Positions 18,270 to 26,656 are shown, counted from the first letter of the stretch. The stretch: DNA of 64,000 nucleotides from Flavobacterium xanthum (GCF_900142695.1 NZ_FRBU01000012.1:35262-99261), one strand, 5' to 3'. Notes: generated from the letters alone by a model not told the origin. Numbers and translations are program-made.

Positions 18270-19577
18270 TTATTTTTGATTGTATTTAGTCTTGTATCTC
18301 TCGTTCAACCTAGTTTGATGCGTTTCTAAACTGATCATTCTCCCTTGAATAAAAGCATTTGTTAATTTATTGGTTCTCATATCTAAAGCATCACCTTCGG
18401 ATATAAATAACGTAGCATCTTTTCCTTGCTCTAAGGTACCACATTGCGCATCAATTCCTAATATTTTTGCAGTATTTGAAGTGATTAATTGTAACGCTTT
18501 TTCTTTATCCATTCCGTAAGCAGCGCATGTTCCTGCTAAAAACGGTAAGTTTCTGGTATTCATCCTTTCATGAGCACCACTATTTTCTAAACCAACCAAA
18601 ACACCTTTGTCTGATAATAATTTAGCTGCCTTGTAAGGCAAATCGATATCATGATCATCATTGTCAGGCATGTCATGAACTCTCCTTAATAACACACCAA
18701 TATTGTTTTTTTGTAATAATTCAGCAACTTTGTAGGCTTCATATCCACCAACAATAACCATTTTCTTAATACCATTTTCTTTGGTAAATTGCACCGCATC
18801 TATAATTTGCTTTTCTTCATTGGCATGAATGAATAGTGTTTGGCTTCCGTCATATATACCTTTCGTGGATTCTAAAACTAAGTTTCTTTCTTTTGAACCA
18901 TCGCCTAAATAGGCTTTTGCATTAGATAAAAATCCTGATAATTCTAAAATTTGTTTTGTATAATCTTTATTGGTTTCGATATTTCCGGGTTCAAATAGTG
19001 ATCCACCTCTTCTAAAAGTAGTTGGGAAATTTACATGAATTCCGTCATTTTCTTTTACCAAAGCATCTGTCCAGTTCCAGGCATCCAATTGAACAATGGA
19101 GGAAGATCCAGAGATTGTTCCACCGCGAGGCGTAATTTGAGCCATTAAAATACCGTTGGGTCTCACGGTTTCTATTACTTTTGAATCGGCGGTGTATGCA
19201 ATAATACTTCTTACATTTGGATTCATAACTCCAATTTCATCTTCATCATCGGATGATTTTACAGCATCAATTTCAACAAGTCCCAATGTAGAGTTTGGTG
19301 CAATAAATCCTGGATAGACATGTTTTCCGCTGGCATCAATCGTTACGTCGTATGCTCCTGCAGCTAATTGGATTACTGTAGCATCCGCTACCAAAGTGAT
19401 TTTTCCATCCACAAATCCGATGGCGCTATTTTCAATTATTTTACCATTCCCTAAATGCGCTGTTGCATTTAGAATTAAAACAGATTTTGATTGTTTAGCG
19501 GCAGGTGTTTGTTGTGCTCTTGTAAGTATTGATATACTACATACCAACGCTAAAAGATATATTTTTTTATTAATCAT
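18270..19577 (-). CDS. Secreted amidohydrolase-fold protein lacking the canonical metal motif
   Basis: A 435-residue exported protein (signal peptide ending near residue 21, ILTRAQ) of the imidazolonepropionase/amidohydrolase superfamily. The beta-sandwich start (LILNATAHLGNGKIIENSAIGFVDGKI) and the C-terminal ITSNTAKILGIDAQCGTLEQGKDATLFI are clear. The segment where the family has HxH after PGFID reads PGFIAPNSTLG (residues 89-99), so both metal-binding histidines are missing. It may be a non-catalytic partner of the large amidohydrolase encoded 70 bp upstream in the same operon, or bind metal differently. It is co-transcribed with the PH-domain gene. Confidence 0.85.
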   Translation of the reverse strand: MINKKIYLLALVCSISILTRAQQTPAAKQSKSVLILNATAHLGNGKIIENSAIGFVDGKITLVADATVIQLAAGAYDVTIDASGKHVYPGFIAPNSTLGLVEIDAVKSSDDEDEIGVMNPNVRSIIAYTADSKVIETVRPNGILMAQITPRGGTISGSSSIVQLDAWNWTDALVKENDGIHVNFPTTFRRGGSLFEPGNIETNKDYTKQILELSGFLSNAKAYLGDGSKERNLVLESTKGIYDGSQTLFIHANEEKQIIDAVQFTKENGIKKMVIVGGYEAYKVAELLQKNNIGVLLRRVHDMPDNDDHDIDLPYKAAKLLSDKGVLVGLENSGAHERMNTRNLPFLAGTCAAYGMDKEKALQLITSNTAKILGIDAQCGTLEQGKDATLFISEGDALDMRTNKLTNAFIQGRMISLETHQTRLNERYKTKYNQK

Positions 19578-19647
19578 ATTTATACGTTTTTTAAAATTGC
19601 TTAGCTTTTTTATAAAAGCTCGGGTTTTTGAAATTCAAATTGTTCCG

Positions 19648-22638
19648 TTATTCTTCCATCGAATCACAGTGATATTCTGTTTTTTCCTTCTTTTTAGGTT
19701 CCTGAGTATTCATACCTTTATTTTTTTCTTGCAGTAACTGACCAATAAGCTCATTTCTTTCTTTAGCAATTGCCACTCTTTGCGCTTCATCTTTTTGCGC
19801 ATCATAATACACAACTCCTTCAATTAAGGTTTTTTCAGCTTTAGCATAAATAGACAACGGATTTGCATTCCATAATACGATATCTGCATCTTTACCCACT
19901 TTTATACTTCCTACTTTGTCATCAATATGCAACAATTTAGCAGGATTCAGTGTTACGAATTTCCAAGCATCTTCTTCCGAAATATTACCATATTTCACTG
20001 CTTTTGCTGCCTCTTGATTCAGTCTTCTTGACATTTCAGCATCATCAGAATTGTAAGCTACTACAAGTCCTGCATTGTGCATAATTGGTCCGTTGAAAGG
20101 TATAGCATCATTTACTTCAAATTTATACGCCCACCAATCTGAGAAAGTAGAGGCTCCAACGCCGTGTTCTTTCATTTTATCTGCCACTTTATATCCTTCA
20201 AGAATGTGAGTATATGTATTTACTTTAAAATTAAATTTTTCGGCAACATTCATCAACATCAAAATTTCCGATTGAACATAGGAGTGACAAGTAATAAAAC
20301 GTTCTTTGTTTAAAATTTCGGCTAATGTTTGTAATTCTAAATCCACTCTTGGCGCATTTCCTTTTGCTTTTTTACCACCAGAATTGTATGCTTTCCAAGC
20401 CATATCATATTCTTTTGCACGTTGGAAATAATCTGTAAAAACTTGTTCAACTCCCATTCTGGTTTGCGGAAAACGAGTAGGATTAGTGATTCCCCAATTG
20501 GCTTGTTTTACATTTTCTCCCAAAGCAAATTTGATGAATCCTGGTTGATTTTTATACAGCATTTCTTCTGCAGAAGCACCCCATTTCCATTTTACAATTG
20601 CAGAGCGTCCACCAATAGGATTAGCGGAACCGTGTAATAATTGCGAAATAGTTACTCCACCAGCTAAATCTCTGTAGATATTAATGTCTTCTGAATTTAC
20701 CACATCTTGTATTGTTACTTCGGCACTGGAATTGTGTCCGCCTTCATTGACACCGTTTGAAATAGCGATATGTGAATGTTCATCAATAATTCCGCTGGTT
20801 AAATGTTTGCCTTTGGCGTCAATGATTGTTGCAGCTGCGTCAGAAATATTTTTCCCGATAGACGCGATTTTTCCGTTTTTAACTAATACATCCGTTTCTT
20901 CAAGAATCCCTTCTTTTTCATTGGTCCAAACAGTAGCATTTTTGAATAATAAGGTTTCTGCAGTTGGTTTTTTCAAATTACCATAAGCAACATTTGGAAA
21001 TGTTGTTGGGATAATCATGTTGTTTTTCTCAATTTTGGAGGAATCCACCACTTTTACGAAAGGTGCCGTTTTTACAGCCGACCATTTTACTTCATTTCCA
21101 TTAAATAAAACGGCTTTTCCAGAAAGATTTTGTGTGTCTTCAATGTATCCAATTAATCTTGTAAAGCTGGTTTTTGTTGAATCATTAGGTTTGATTACTG
21201 TCGAAATCCAATTGTTGGTCATCGTCAGTTTTGAGTTTACTTTTTTTGCATCAACTGTTGTAATTTCTGATTTTGGTGCGCTAATTTCGCCATTAATCTT
21301 CCATTTGTATTTTTCATTGTTAATGGTTAAATCATAATTCCCACGAATATCTTTTGTAGTCAAGTCATTTATAACAAATTTGTTTCCTTGAACCCAGTTT
21401 TCATAGAGTATTGTTTTTTCTTCGAAAATTTCTCCAGAAGTAATAACGAAATTGGCTAAACTTCCTGTTTTCAAAGTTCCCATTTCGTTACTTTTTCCTA
21501 AAAGTGCAGCAGGAATTGTAGTCAATGCTTCTAACGCTTTTGTTTTATCAAAACCATATTTGATGGCTCTTAAAAGATTAGGTCTAAAATCTTCCATCTT
21601 CTTTAACTTGTCTGTCGTCAATGCGAAAACAATTCCGTTATCAGCTAAAACTTTAAGGTTAGTAGGCGCTTGGTTCCAAAAACGCAAATCTTTCAATTCC
21701 ATTTGGTTCGCTTGATTTGGATCAGAAACATCATAGGCTTCAGGGAAATTGACTGGAATAATAAATTTTGAATTTGTTTTTTTGATTTCCTCAATACGTT
21801 CAAATTCGTTTCCGTTTCCTTTTAGAACATAATTTAAACCAAATTCCTTCGCTATTTTGGCAGCACGCAAACTGTTTAATTTGTCTTCAGAAGCGAATAT
21901 TTGAATCAATTTTTCATTATTTGCTAAGGCTTCTAATGATAAATCTTTAGTTGTTGAATTGCCTTTTTTATACCAATCCAAATCATGATACATTTGGCGT
22001 AATAATGCCATCATTCCCATTAAAGAACTTGGGTAGGATTGATTTGTGGTTACACTTTTAGTAAACGCAAAGTGATTGGTTACTTTATCAGAAAGCAATT
22101 GATTCTTTTTTTCAAAGTTGTTCAAAGCGATTAAAGTTCCTGATCCGCGTGCAATTCCGTCCGGGATATGAGTTCCCACAACACCAAATCCGGCTTTTAA
22201 TAATTCTTCGGCTTTAGTTTGGTCGTATTTGAAAGCTTCGTAAGCATTCACCTCGGAACGAATGCTCTCATTCCAATAAAAACCGGATCTTTTTGTATCA
22301 TATAATGGGTTTCTTTCGGTGATTCCTTTTGGTTTTTCTACTCCAAAACTGGTATACATATCAATAAAAGATGGATAAATGGATCTTCCCTCCAGATTGA
22401 TTGTCGTGCAATTTTTTGGGATGGAAATATTTGTTCCAACACCAATAACTTTTCCGTTTTGAATCAGTAATGTACCTTTTTCGACAACTTGTGTGGGCGT
22501 TACATAAATTCTTGCATTGGTAAAAGCGGTAAAATTGGTGTTTTTGTTTTGAACACTTTCATTATTCGGAAAGTATTCTTGTGCGTAGGTTTTTGGCAGT
22601 AAAAAACTAAAAAAGAGAAGTAGTACAATTTTTTTCAT
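19648..22638 (-). CDS. Large secreted tandem amidohydrolase
   Basis: A 996-residue exported protein with a signal peptide (1-20, ending KTYAQ) and two amidohydrolase modules. In the N-terminal module the metal motif is degenerate (PSFIDMYTSFG, near residue 89). The C-terminal module has an intact HxH in GIIDEHSHIAIS (about residue 635) plus ITCHSYVQSE, YTHILEGYK and YNSDDAEMSRRLNQEA, so one active site is expected. A beta-rich linker separates the two. The substrate is unknown; related Bacteroidota proteins are annotated as imidazolonepropionase-like or prolidase-like. It heads the operon with the 435-residue relative and the PH protein. Confidence 0.88.
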   Translation of the reverse strand: MKKIVLLLFFSFLLPKTYAQEYFPNNESVQNKNTNFTAFTNARIYVTPTQVVEKGTLLIQNGKVIGVGTNISIPKNCTTINLEGRSIYPSFIDMYTSFGVEKPKGITERNPLYDTKRSGFYWNESIRSEVNAYEAFKYDQTKAEELLKAGFGVVGTHIPDGIARGSGTLIALNNFEKKNQLLSDKVTNHFAFTKSVTTNQSYPSSLMGMMALLRQMYHDLDWYKKGNSTTKDLSLEALANNEKLIQIFASEDKLNSLRAAKIAKEFGLNYVLKGNGNEFERIEEIKKTNSKFIIPVNFPEAYDVSDPNQANQMELKDLRFWNQAPTNLKVLADNGIVFALTTDKLKKMEDFRPNLLRAIKYGFDKTKALEALTTIPAALLGKSNEMGTLKTGSLANFVITSGEIFEEKTILYENWVQGNKFVINDLTTKDIRGNYDLTINNEKYKWKINGEISAPKSEITTVDAKKVNSKLTMTNNWISTVIKPNDSTKTSFTRLIGYIEDTQNLSGKAVLFNGNEVKWSAVKTAPFVKVVDSSKIEKNNMIIPTTFPNVAYGNLKKPTAETLLFKNATVWTNEKEGILEETDVLVKNGKIASIGKNISDAAATIIDAKGKHLTSGIIDEHSHIAISNGVNEGGHNSSAEVTIQDVVNSEDINIYRDLAGGVTISQLLHGSANPIGGRSAIVKWKWGASAEEMLYKNQPGFIKFALGENVKQANWGITNPTRFPQTRMGVEQVFTDYFQRAKEYDMAWKAYNSGGKKAKGNAPRVDLELQTLAEILNKERFITCHSYVQSEILMLMNVAEKFNFKVNTYTHILEGYKVADKMKEHGVGASTFSDWWAYKFEVNDAIPFNGPIMHNAGLVVAYNSDDAEMSRRLNQEAAKAVKYGNISEEDAWKFVTLNPAKLLHIDDKVGSIKVGKDADIVLWNANPLSIYAKAEKTLIEGVVYYDAQKDEAQRVAIAKERNELIGQLLQEKNKGMNTQEPKKKEKTEYHCDSMEE

Positions 22639-22871
22639 AATGTGGTTTCTAATTATTTCCTAAAAGTAGAAAAATGTTAATATTATACCTTCAATTTTTT
22701 AAATTTTAACATTTTGTTTTTGCGAATAATAAATGGTATTGGGTTAATCATCATACTATTTGGAGTGTTTTTTGAATATTTTATGTTATTTAGTATTTTA
22801 TCAGAAGTTATGTAAGATTTTTTATAACAATAAGAAAAGTTTTCTCTAATTTTAGAATAAAATAAATAGAG

Positions 22872-24407
22872 ATGCTAGTTAAAGTTTTTGGAAGTGCAGT
22901 TTTTGGAGTCGAAGCTACAACGATTACTGTTGAGGTAAATATTGATAAAGGGATTGGTTATCATTTAGTTGGCTTGCCAGACAATGCCATCAAGGAAAGC
23001 AGTTATCGAATTGCGGCTGCACTTAAAAATAATGGGTACGCCATGCCCGGGAAAAAAATAACGATTAATATGGCTCCCGCTGATTTGCGCAAAGAAGGTT
23101 CTGCGTATGACTTAACTTTAACTATCGGAATTTTGGTCGCTTCCGGACAAATCAAAGCGGAGGATATTGATAAATATATTATTATGGGAGAACTTTCTCT
23201 TGATGGCAGTCTTCAGCCGATACGTGGCGCTTTGCCAATTGCGATAAAAGCCAAAGAAGAAGGTTTTAAAGGTTTTTTTCTTCCAAAGCAAAATGTAAAA
23301 GAAGCAGCAATTGTTGCTGGATTGGATGTTTATGGAATCGAAAACGTTCAGGAAGTGATTGATTTCTTGGAAGGTAAAGGAACCCTAGAACCGACAACTA
23401 TAGATACACGGGCCGAATTTTATAAAACATTAGATTTTCCCGAATTCGATTTTTCGGATGTAAAAGGACAAGAAAGCATCAAGCGTTGTATGGAAATTGC
23501 CGCAGCGGGAGGACATAATATTATCTTGATTGGTCCGCCCGGCGCAGGGAAAACGATGCTGGCCAAACGATTACCTAGTATTTTACCGCCGATGACGTTA
23601 CGTGAAGCCTTGGAAACCACTAAAATTCATAGTGTGGCAGGGAAATTAAAAGAAGTAGGTTTGATGAATCAACGCCCTTTTCGTAGTCCGCATCACACGA
23701 TTTCGAACGTCGCGCTTGTTGGTGGAGGAAGTTATCCGCAACCGGGTGAAATTTCTATGGCGCATAATGGCGTTTTATTTCTGGATGAATTACCGGAATT
23801 TAAAAGAGACGTTCTGGAAGTAATGCGTCAACCTTTAGAAGATCGCGAAGTGACAATTTCGAGAGCCAAGTTTACGGTTACCTATCCTTCCTCTTTTATG
23901 TTAGTGGCAAGTATGAACCCAAGTCCGAGTGGTTTTTTTAACGATCCAGATTCTCCACAAACTTCTTCTCCTCATGAAATGCAACGGTACTTAAGTAAAA
24001 TTTCCGGACCTTTATTAGATAGAATCGATATTCACATCGAAGTGACGCCAGTTCCTTTCGAAAAATTATCTGATGACCAAAAAGCAGAAAGCAGTGTTGA
24101 CATTCGTAAAAGAGTGACTGCTGCTCGAGAAATACAAACGGAGCGCTTTGAGCAAATGGAAAACATCCATTACAATGCACAAATGAATACCAAACACATT
24201 AGGGAATATTGTGCTTTGGATGATGTTTCGAAACAATTATTAAAAACGGCTATGGAACGATTGAATCTTTCCGCTAGGGCCTACGATCGTATTTTGAAAG
24301 TGGCCAGAACTATCGCTGATCTTGATGCGGCTCCAATAGTGGTTTCCAGTCATATTGCTGAAGCCATTCAGTATAGAAGTTTGGATCGTGATGGCTGGTT
24401 GGGTTAA
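22872..24407 (+). CDS. YifB/ComM family Mg-chelatase-like AAA+ ATPase
   Basis: A cytoplasmic 511-residue ATPase related to ComM, a branch-migration helicase that promotes integration of transforming DNA. Order: N-terminal Lon-protease-like domain (to about 180, including GYHLVGLPDNAIKES), the AAA+ core with Walker A GPPGAGKT at 221-228, NGVLFLDELPEF as Walker B, FRSPHHTISNVALVGGG, and a C-terminal Mg-chelatase domain (LNLSARAYDRILKVARTIADLD). Length is normal. It is divergent from the amidohydrolase operon, with TAATTTTA at 22847-22854 as a possible -7 box. The REP cluster begins 25 bp after its stop. Confidence 0.93.
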   Translation: MLVKVFGSAVFGVEATTITVEVNIDKGIGYHLVGLPDNAIKESSYRIAAALKNNGYAMPGKKITINMAPADLRKEGSAYDLTLTIGILVASGQIKAEDIDKYIIMGELSLDGSLQPIRGALPIAIKAKEEGFKGFFLPKQNVKEAAIVAGLDVYGIENVQEVIDFLEGKGTLEPTTIDTRAEFYKTLDFPEFDFSDVKGQESIKRCMEIAAAGGHNIILIGPPGAGKTMLAKRLPSILPPMTLREALETTKIHSVAGKLKEVGLMNQRPFRSPHHTISNVALVGGGSYPQPGEISMAHNGVLFLDELPEFKRDVLEVMRQPLEDREVTISRAKFTVTYPSSFMLVASMNPSPSGFFNDPDSPQTSSPHEMQRYLSKISGPLLDRIDIHIEVTPVPFEKLSDDQKAESSVDIRKRVTAAREIQTERFEQMENIHYNAQMNTKHIREYCALDDVSKQLLKTAMERLNLSARAYDRILKVARTIADLDAAPIVVSSHIAEAIQYRSLDRDGWLG

Positions 24408-24431
24408 AATAGATTTCAGTTGTATAGTTAC

Positions 24432-24462
24432 GCTCCGCAAAGTCTCCGACTTTGGGATAGTG
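24432..24462 (+). repeat. REP-like element, copy 1 (forward, first hairpin only)
   Basis: Core palindrome CAAAGTCTCCGACTTTG at 24438-24454 preceded by GCTCCG. The second hairpin is missing, so this copy looks partial. Confidence 0.8.
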
Positions 24463-24472
24463 AATAGATTAT

Positions 24473-24522
24473 GCTTCGCAAAGTCTCCGACTTTGAGGTA
24501 GTGACTCTCGGTTTTCAACCGA
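24473..24522 (+). repeat. REP-like element, copy 2 (forward, two hairpins)
   Basis: First hairpin CAAAGTCTCCGACTTTG at 24479-24495; second hairpin TCGGTT-TTC-AACCGA at 24508-24522. The second stem differs in sequence from other copies but keeps the structure, a sign of compensatory change. Confidence 0.85.
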
Positions 24523-24550
24523 ATTTATTTTTGATTGTTTGATTTTTATT

Positions 24551-24600
24551 TCAGTCACAGACTGACGAACGCATCCTCAAAGTCTCTGACTTTGCGGAGC
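24551..24600 (-). repeat. REP-like element, copy 3 (reverse)
   Basis: Second hairpin TCAGTC-ACA-GACTGA at 24551-24565, then CGAACGCATCC, then core CAAAGTCTCTGACTTTG at 24578-24594 ending CGGAGC. Confidence 0.85.
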
Positions 24601-24641
24601 ATGTAACATGGTGAATTAGATTTGATATTTTTGATTTTATG

Positions 24642-24691
24642 TCAGTCATAGACTGACGAATGCATCCTCAAAGTCAGAGACTTTGCGGAGC
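24642..24691 (-). repeat. REP-like element, copy 4 (reverse)
   Basis: TCAGTC-ATA-GACTGA at 24642-24656, spacer, core CAAAGTCAGAGACTTTG at 24669-24685 ending CGGAGC. Nearly the same as copy 3, with changes in the hairpin loops. Confidence 0.85.
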
Positions 24692-24718
24692 GAGGCGAGT
24701 AATTTATAACTTCGTTAC

Positions 24719-24762
24719 AAACTGACGAACGCATCTTGAAAATCAGATATTTTGTATAGCGG
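24719..24762 (-). repeat. REP-like element, copy 5 (reverse, degenerate)
   Basis: AACTGACGAACGCATC matches the spacer of copies 3 and 4, but the core has decayed to GAAAATCAGATATTTTG and the terminal motif to TAGCGG. Confidence 0.65.
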
Positions 24763-24783
24763 AAGCAAAATTTCAGATTTTAT

Positions 24784-24833
24784 GCTCCGCAAAGTCTCCG
24801 ACTTTGAGGAAGTGATTTTCAGTCTCTGACTGA
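24784..24833 (+). repeat. REP-like element, copy 6 (forward), just upstream of the RAYT gene
   Basis: GCTCCG, core CAAAGTCTCCGACTTTG at 24790-24806, spacer AGGAAGTGATTT, second hairpin TCAGTC-TCT-GACTGA at 24819-24833. It is complete and ends 15 bp before the transposase ATG. Confidence 0.88.
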
Positions 24834-24848
24834 CCCTAAAAAGACACA

Positions 24849-25454
24849 ATGAAAGATAAAGAAGGATTTATAATTCGAGACCAATCCAAACTGCATTTTA
24901 TAACCGCGGCGGTTGTAGACTGGGTTGATGTTTTTTCTAGAAAAACCTATAAAGATTGTATTATCGAAAGCTTGGATTTTTGCATTAAAAACAAAGGAAT
25001 GATTTTGTATGGATTTGTAATTATGTCCAATCACATTCATTTAATTATTCAATCAGAAAACAATAAATTATCTGACTTGATTCGGGATTTCAAGAAGTTT
25101 ACGGCAAAGACTATTTTGAGTAAAATAGAAACTGAGCCAGAAAGTAGAGCCGATTGGATGCTGAAACGTTTTGAATTTGCGTGTAAAAGTCACAGTCGAA
25201 ATGAAAAATATCAGTTTTGGCAATATGGGAGTCATCCTGAAGAAATTTTTTCAGAAAAGTTATTTTGGTCGAAATTGGATTATATTCATTTGAATCCTGT
25301 TCGAGCAGGAATAGTGGCTAAGGCTTCTCATTATATATATTCCAGTGCTTCTAATTATGTGGAAGATAGTGGAATTATAGCAATTACAAAAGTTGATAAT
25401 CCGGTAATTGATGTTTTGAAACCGCAATCGATTAGTACTTTTGATAAGTGGTGA
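24849..25454 (+). CDS. REP-associated tyrosine transposase (RAYT, Y1/IS200-like)
   Basis: A 201-residue single-strand DNA transposase-like protein of the HUH superfamily, the class that recognises and spreads REP hairpins. The HUH motif is HIH at residues 62-64 in IMSNHIHLIIQ. The candidate catalytic tyrosine is Y145 in LDYIHLNPVRAGIV, and WMLKRFEFACKSH and FWQYGSHPEEI are typical of RAYT-type proteins. There is no partner transposase and no IS200 end structures, only REP elements: a forward copy 15 bp upstream and reverse copies directly after the stop. This is the classic RAYT arrangement. All catalytic residues look intact, so it may be active. No promoter box was recognised. Confidence 0.92.
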   Translation: MKDKEGFIIRDQSKLHFITAAVVDWVDVFSRKTYKDCIIESLDFCIKNKGMILYGFVIMSNHIHLIIQSENNKLSDLIRDFKKFTAKTILSKIETEPESRADWMLKRFEFACKSHSRNEKYQFWQYGSHPEEIFSEKLFWSKLDYIHLNPVRAGIVAKASHYIYSSASNYVEDSGIIAITKVDNPVIDVLKPQSISTFDKW

Positions 25455-25455
25455 G

Positions 25456-25506
25456 AAAGGTCAAAGACTTTATTACGCATCCTCAAAGTCAGAGACTTTG
25501 CGGAGC
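25456..25506 (-). repeat. REP-like element, copy 7 (reverse), directly after the RAYT stop
   Basis: Second-hairpin stem AAGGTC-AAA-GACTTT (one G-T pair) at 25457-25471, spacer with ACGCATCC, core CAAAGTCAGAGACTTTG at 25484-25500, then CGGAGC. Confidence 0.85.
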
Positions 25507-25562
25507 GTTATTAATTGATGTTTTGAAACTGTAATCGATTAGTACTTTTGATAAGTGGTGAC

Positions 25563-25612
25563 AAAGGTCGGAGACCTTATTACACATCCTCAAAGTCAGA
25601 GACTTTGCGGAG
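25563..25612 (-). repeat. REP-like element, copy 8 (reverse)
   Basis: AAGGTC-GGA-GACCTT at 25564-25578, spacer with ACACATCC, core CAAAGTCAGAGACTTTG at 25591-25607, then CGGAGC. The second hairpin is perfectly paired here but not in copy 7, so paired changes have occurred since the duplication. Confidence 0.85.
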
Positions 25613-25657
25613 CGAGCAAGTAGGGAAGAAAGAAAAGTATAGAAATAAATAAGTCAA

Positions 25658-25690
25658 AAAAGAGATTTCGATAGAAATCTCTTTTATTTT
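25658..25690 (+). terminator. Hairpin with T-rich tail ahead of truC
   Basis: A perfect 12-bp stem (AAAAGAGATTTC at 25658-25669 with GAAATCTCTTTT at 25674-25685) with loop GATA. It isolates truC from the REP region; its tail merges into the truC -7 box. Confidence 0.75.
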
Positions 25691-25692
25691 TG
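25685..25692 (+). promoter_or_regulatory. -7 promoter box of truC, suggesting a leaderless mRNA
   Basis: TATTTTTG fits TAnnTTTG and ends only 4 bp before the ATG at 25697. With the usual spacing from this box, transcription would begin at or next to the start codon. Confidence 0.5.
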
Positions 25693-25696
25693 CCAG

Positions 25697-26395
25697 ATGT
25701 TAGAAATCCTGTACCAAGACGAATATATTATTGCAATTAATAAACCAAGTGGATTGTTGGTCCACAAATCATTTTATGCGCGCGATGCAAAAGTGTTTGC
25801 TATTCAAGAATTGAGAAATCAAATAGGAGGGCAACACGTTTATCCGATTCATCGGTTGGATCGCAAAACATCTGGTGTCTTGTTATTTGCGTTGGATACA
25901 GCCGTTTTGAAAATCATGAATGATCGTTTTGCCACACGCGAAGTCGAAAAAAAATATTTAGCAATTTTACGTGGTTGGTCACCCGAAGAACTAACGATTG
26001 ATTATGATCTAACCAATGATGGTGGCATTGTTCAAAATGCAATAACCTACTTTCATCGCTTGCAAAGTACCGAAATTGAGTTAGAATTTAACAATAAACA
26101 AACGTCTCGATATTGTTTGGTAGAAGCGATTCCAGAAACGGGGCGTATGCATCAATTGCGAAAACATTTCAAACATATTTTTCATCCCATTTTAGGAAGT
26201 CGCCCGCATGGTTGTAACAAACAAAATAAATTATGGTTCGAGAATTTTGAACTGAAAGGGATGATGCTTCATGCACATCAGTTACTTGTTAATCATCCCA
26301 TAACAGATGAACCACTTATCATAAATGCAAAGATTAATGAAGAGTTTAGCAGAGTTGGTGATATTCTTAAACTAGATTTGAAAGAGTATGAATAA
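25697..26395 (+). CDS. truC: tRNA pseudouridine synthase, TruC-like (RluA superfamily)
   Basis: Cytoplasmic enzyme converting a uridine to pseudouridine; TruC acts on U65 of tRNAs. The catalytic motif HRLDRKTSG is at residues 52-60 with Asp55. The short N-terminus without an S4 domain, the ETGRMHQLRKHFKHIFHPILG block and the LHAHQLLVNHP ending are typical of TruC rather than RluC/RluD. At 232 residues it is normal length. The gene stands alone between two REP clusters. Confidence 0.9.
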   Translation: MLEILYQDEYIIAINKPSGLLVHKSFYARDAKVFAIQELRNQIGGQHVYPIHRLDRKTSGVLLFALDTAVLKIMNDRFATREVEKKYLAILRGWSPEELTIDYDLTNDGGIVQNAITYFHRLQSTEIELEFNNKQTSRYCLVEAIPETGRMHQLRKHFKHIFHPILGSRPHGCNKQNKLWFENFELKGMMLHAHQLLVNHPITDEPLIINAKINEEFSRVGDILKLDLKEYE

Positions 26396-26526
26396 AATAT
26401 TGATTTGTAAAGTAATGCTCTAAATTGTTGTTGTATTTGGAAATAACAGTTTTCAGTATAAAGAGGAACAGATTTCAGATTTTTGATCAACGATTTTTGA
26501 TTTCAGATTTTAAGCACAACGTTTTA

Positions 26527-26560
26527 TAAAGTCTCCGACTTTGAGGAAGTGACTTTATAT
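26527..26560 (+). repeat. REP-like element, copy 9 (forward)
   Basis: AAAGTC-TCC-GACTTT at 26528-26542 followed by GAGGAAGTGAC as in copy 6; the flanking GCTCCGC has decayed. It lies between truC and the RloAB operon. Confidence 0.8.
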
Positions 26561-26599
26561 TCTTAACCGATTTTGTTTTTAAAATATTTTAATTTTAAG

Positions 26600-26647
26600 G
26601 TCAGCATGAGACTGAAAAAAAAACATACTTAAAGTCGGAGACTTTGC
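26600..26647 (-). repeat. REP-like element, copy 10 (reverse), just after rloB
   Basis: A degenerate second hairpin near 26600-26614, then core AAAGTC-GGA-GACTTT at 26631-26645. It is inverted relative to copy 9 and ends about 10 bp from the rloB stop codon. Confidence 0.75.
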
Positions 26648-26656
26648 TTAACGGGC

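Larger units (their letters stand above)
25405..25618. repeat. Tandem duplication (107-bp unit) of the RAYT 3' end plus REP
   Basis: Bases 25405-25511 recur at 25512-25618 with an offset of exactly 107 bp and only a handful of substitutions. The unit contains the last 16 or so codons of the transposase gene, its stop codon, and a full reverse REP. The second copy of the coding tail has no start codon. Confidence 0.9.

Noticed and set aside
24240..24518. 92-residue minus-strand frame across the end of the YifB gene and the REP cluster
   Set aside because: Formed from the reverse of yifB codons plus REP palindromes; no protein features.
24819..25040. 73-residue minus-strand frame over the RAYT start
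   Set aside because: Antisense of the transposase coding region.
24432..25612. CRISPR array reading of the repeated 17-bp cores
   Set aside because: Spacing is irregular, copies occur in both orientations, the intervals are themselves repeated, and no cas gene is present; REP elements with a RAYT explain them.
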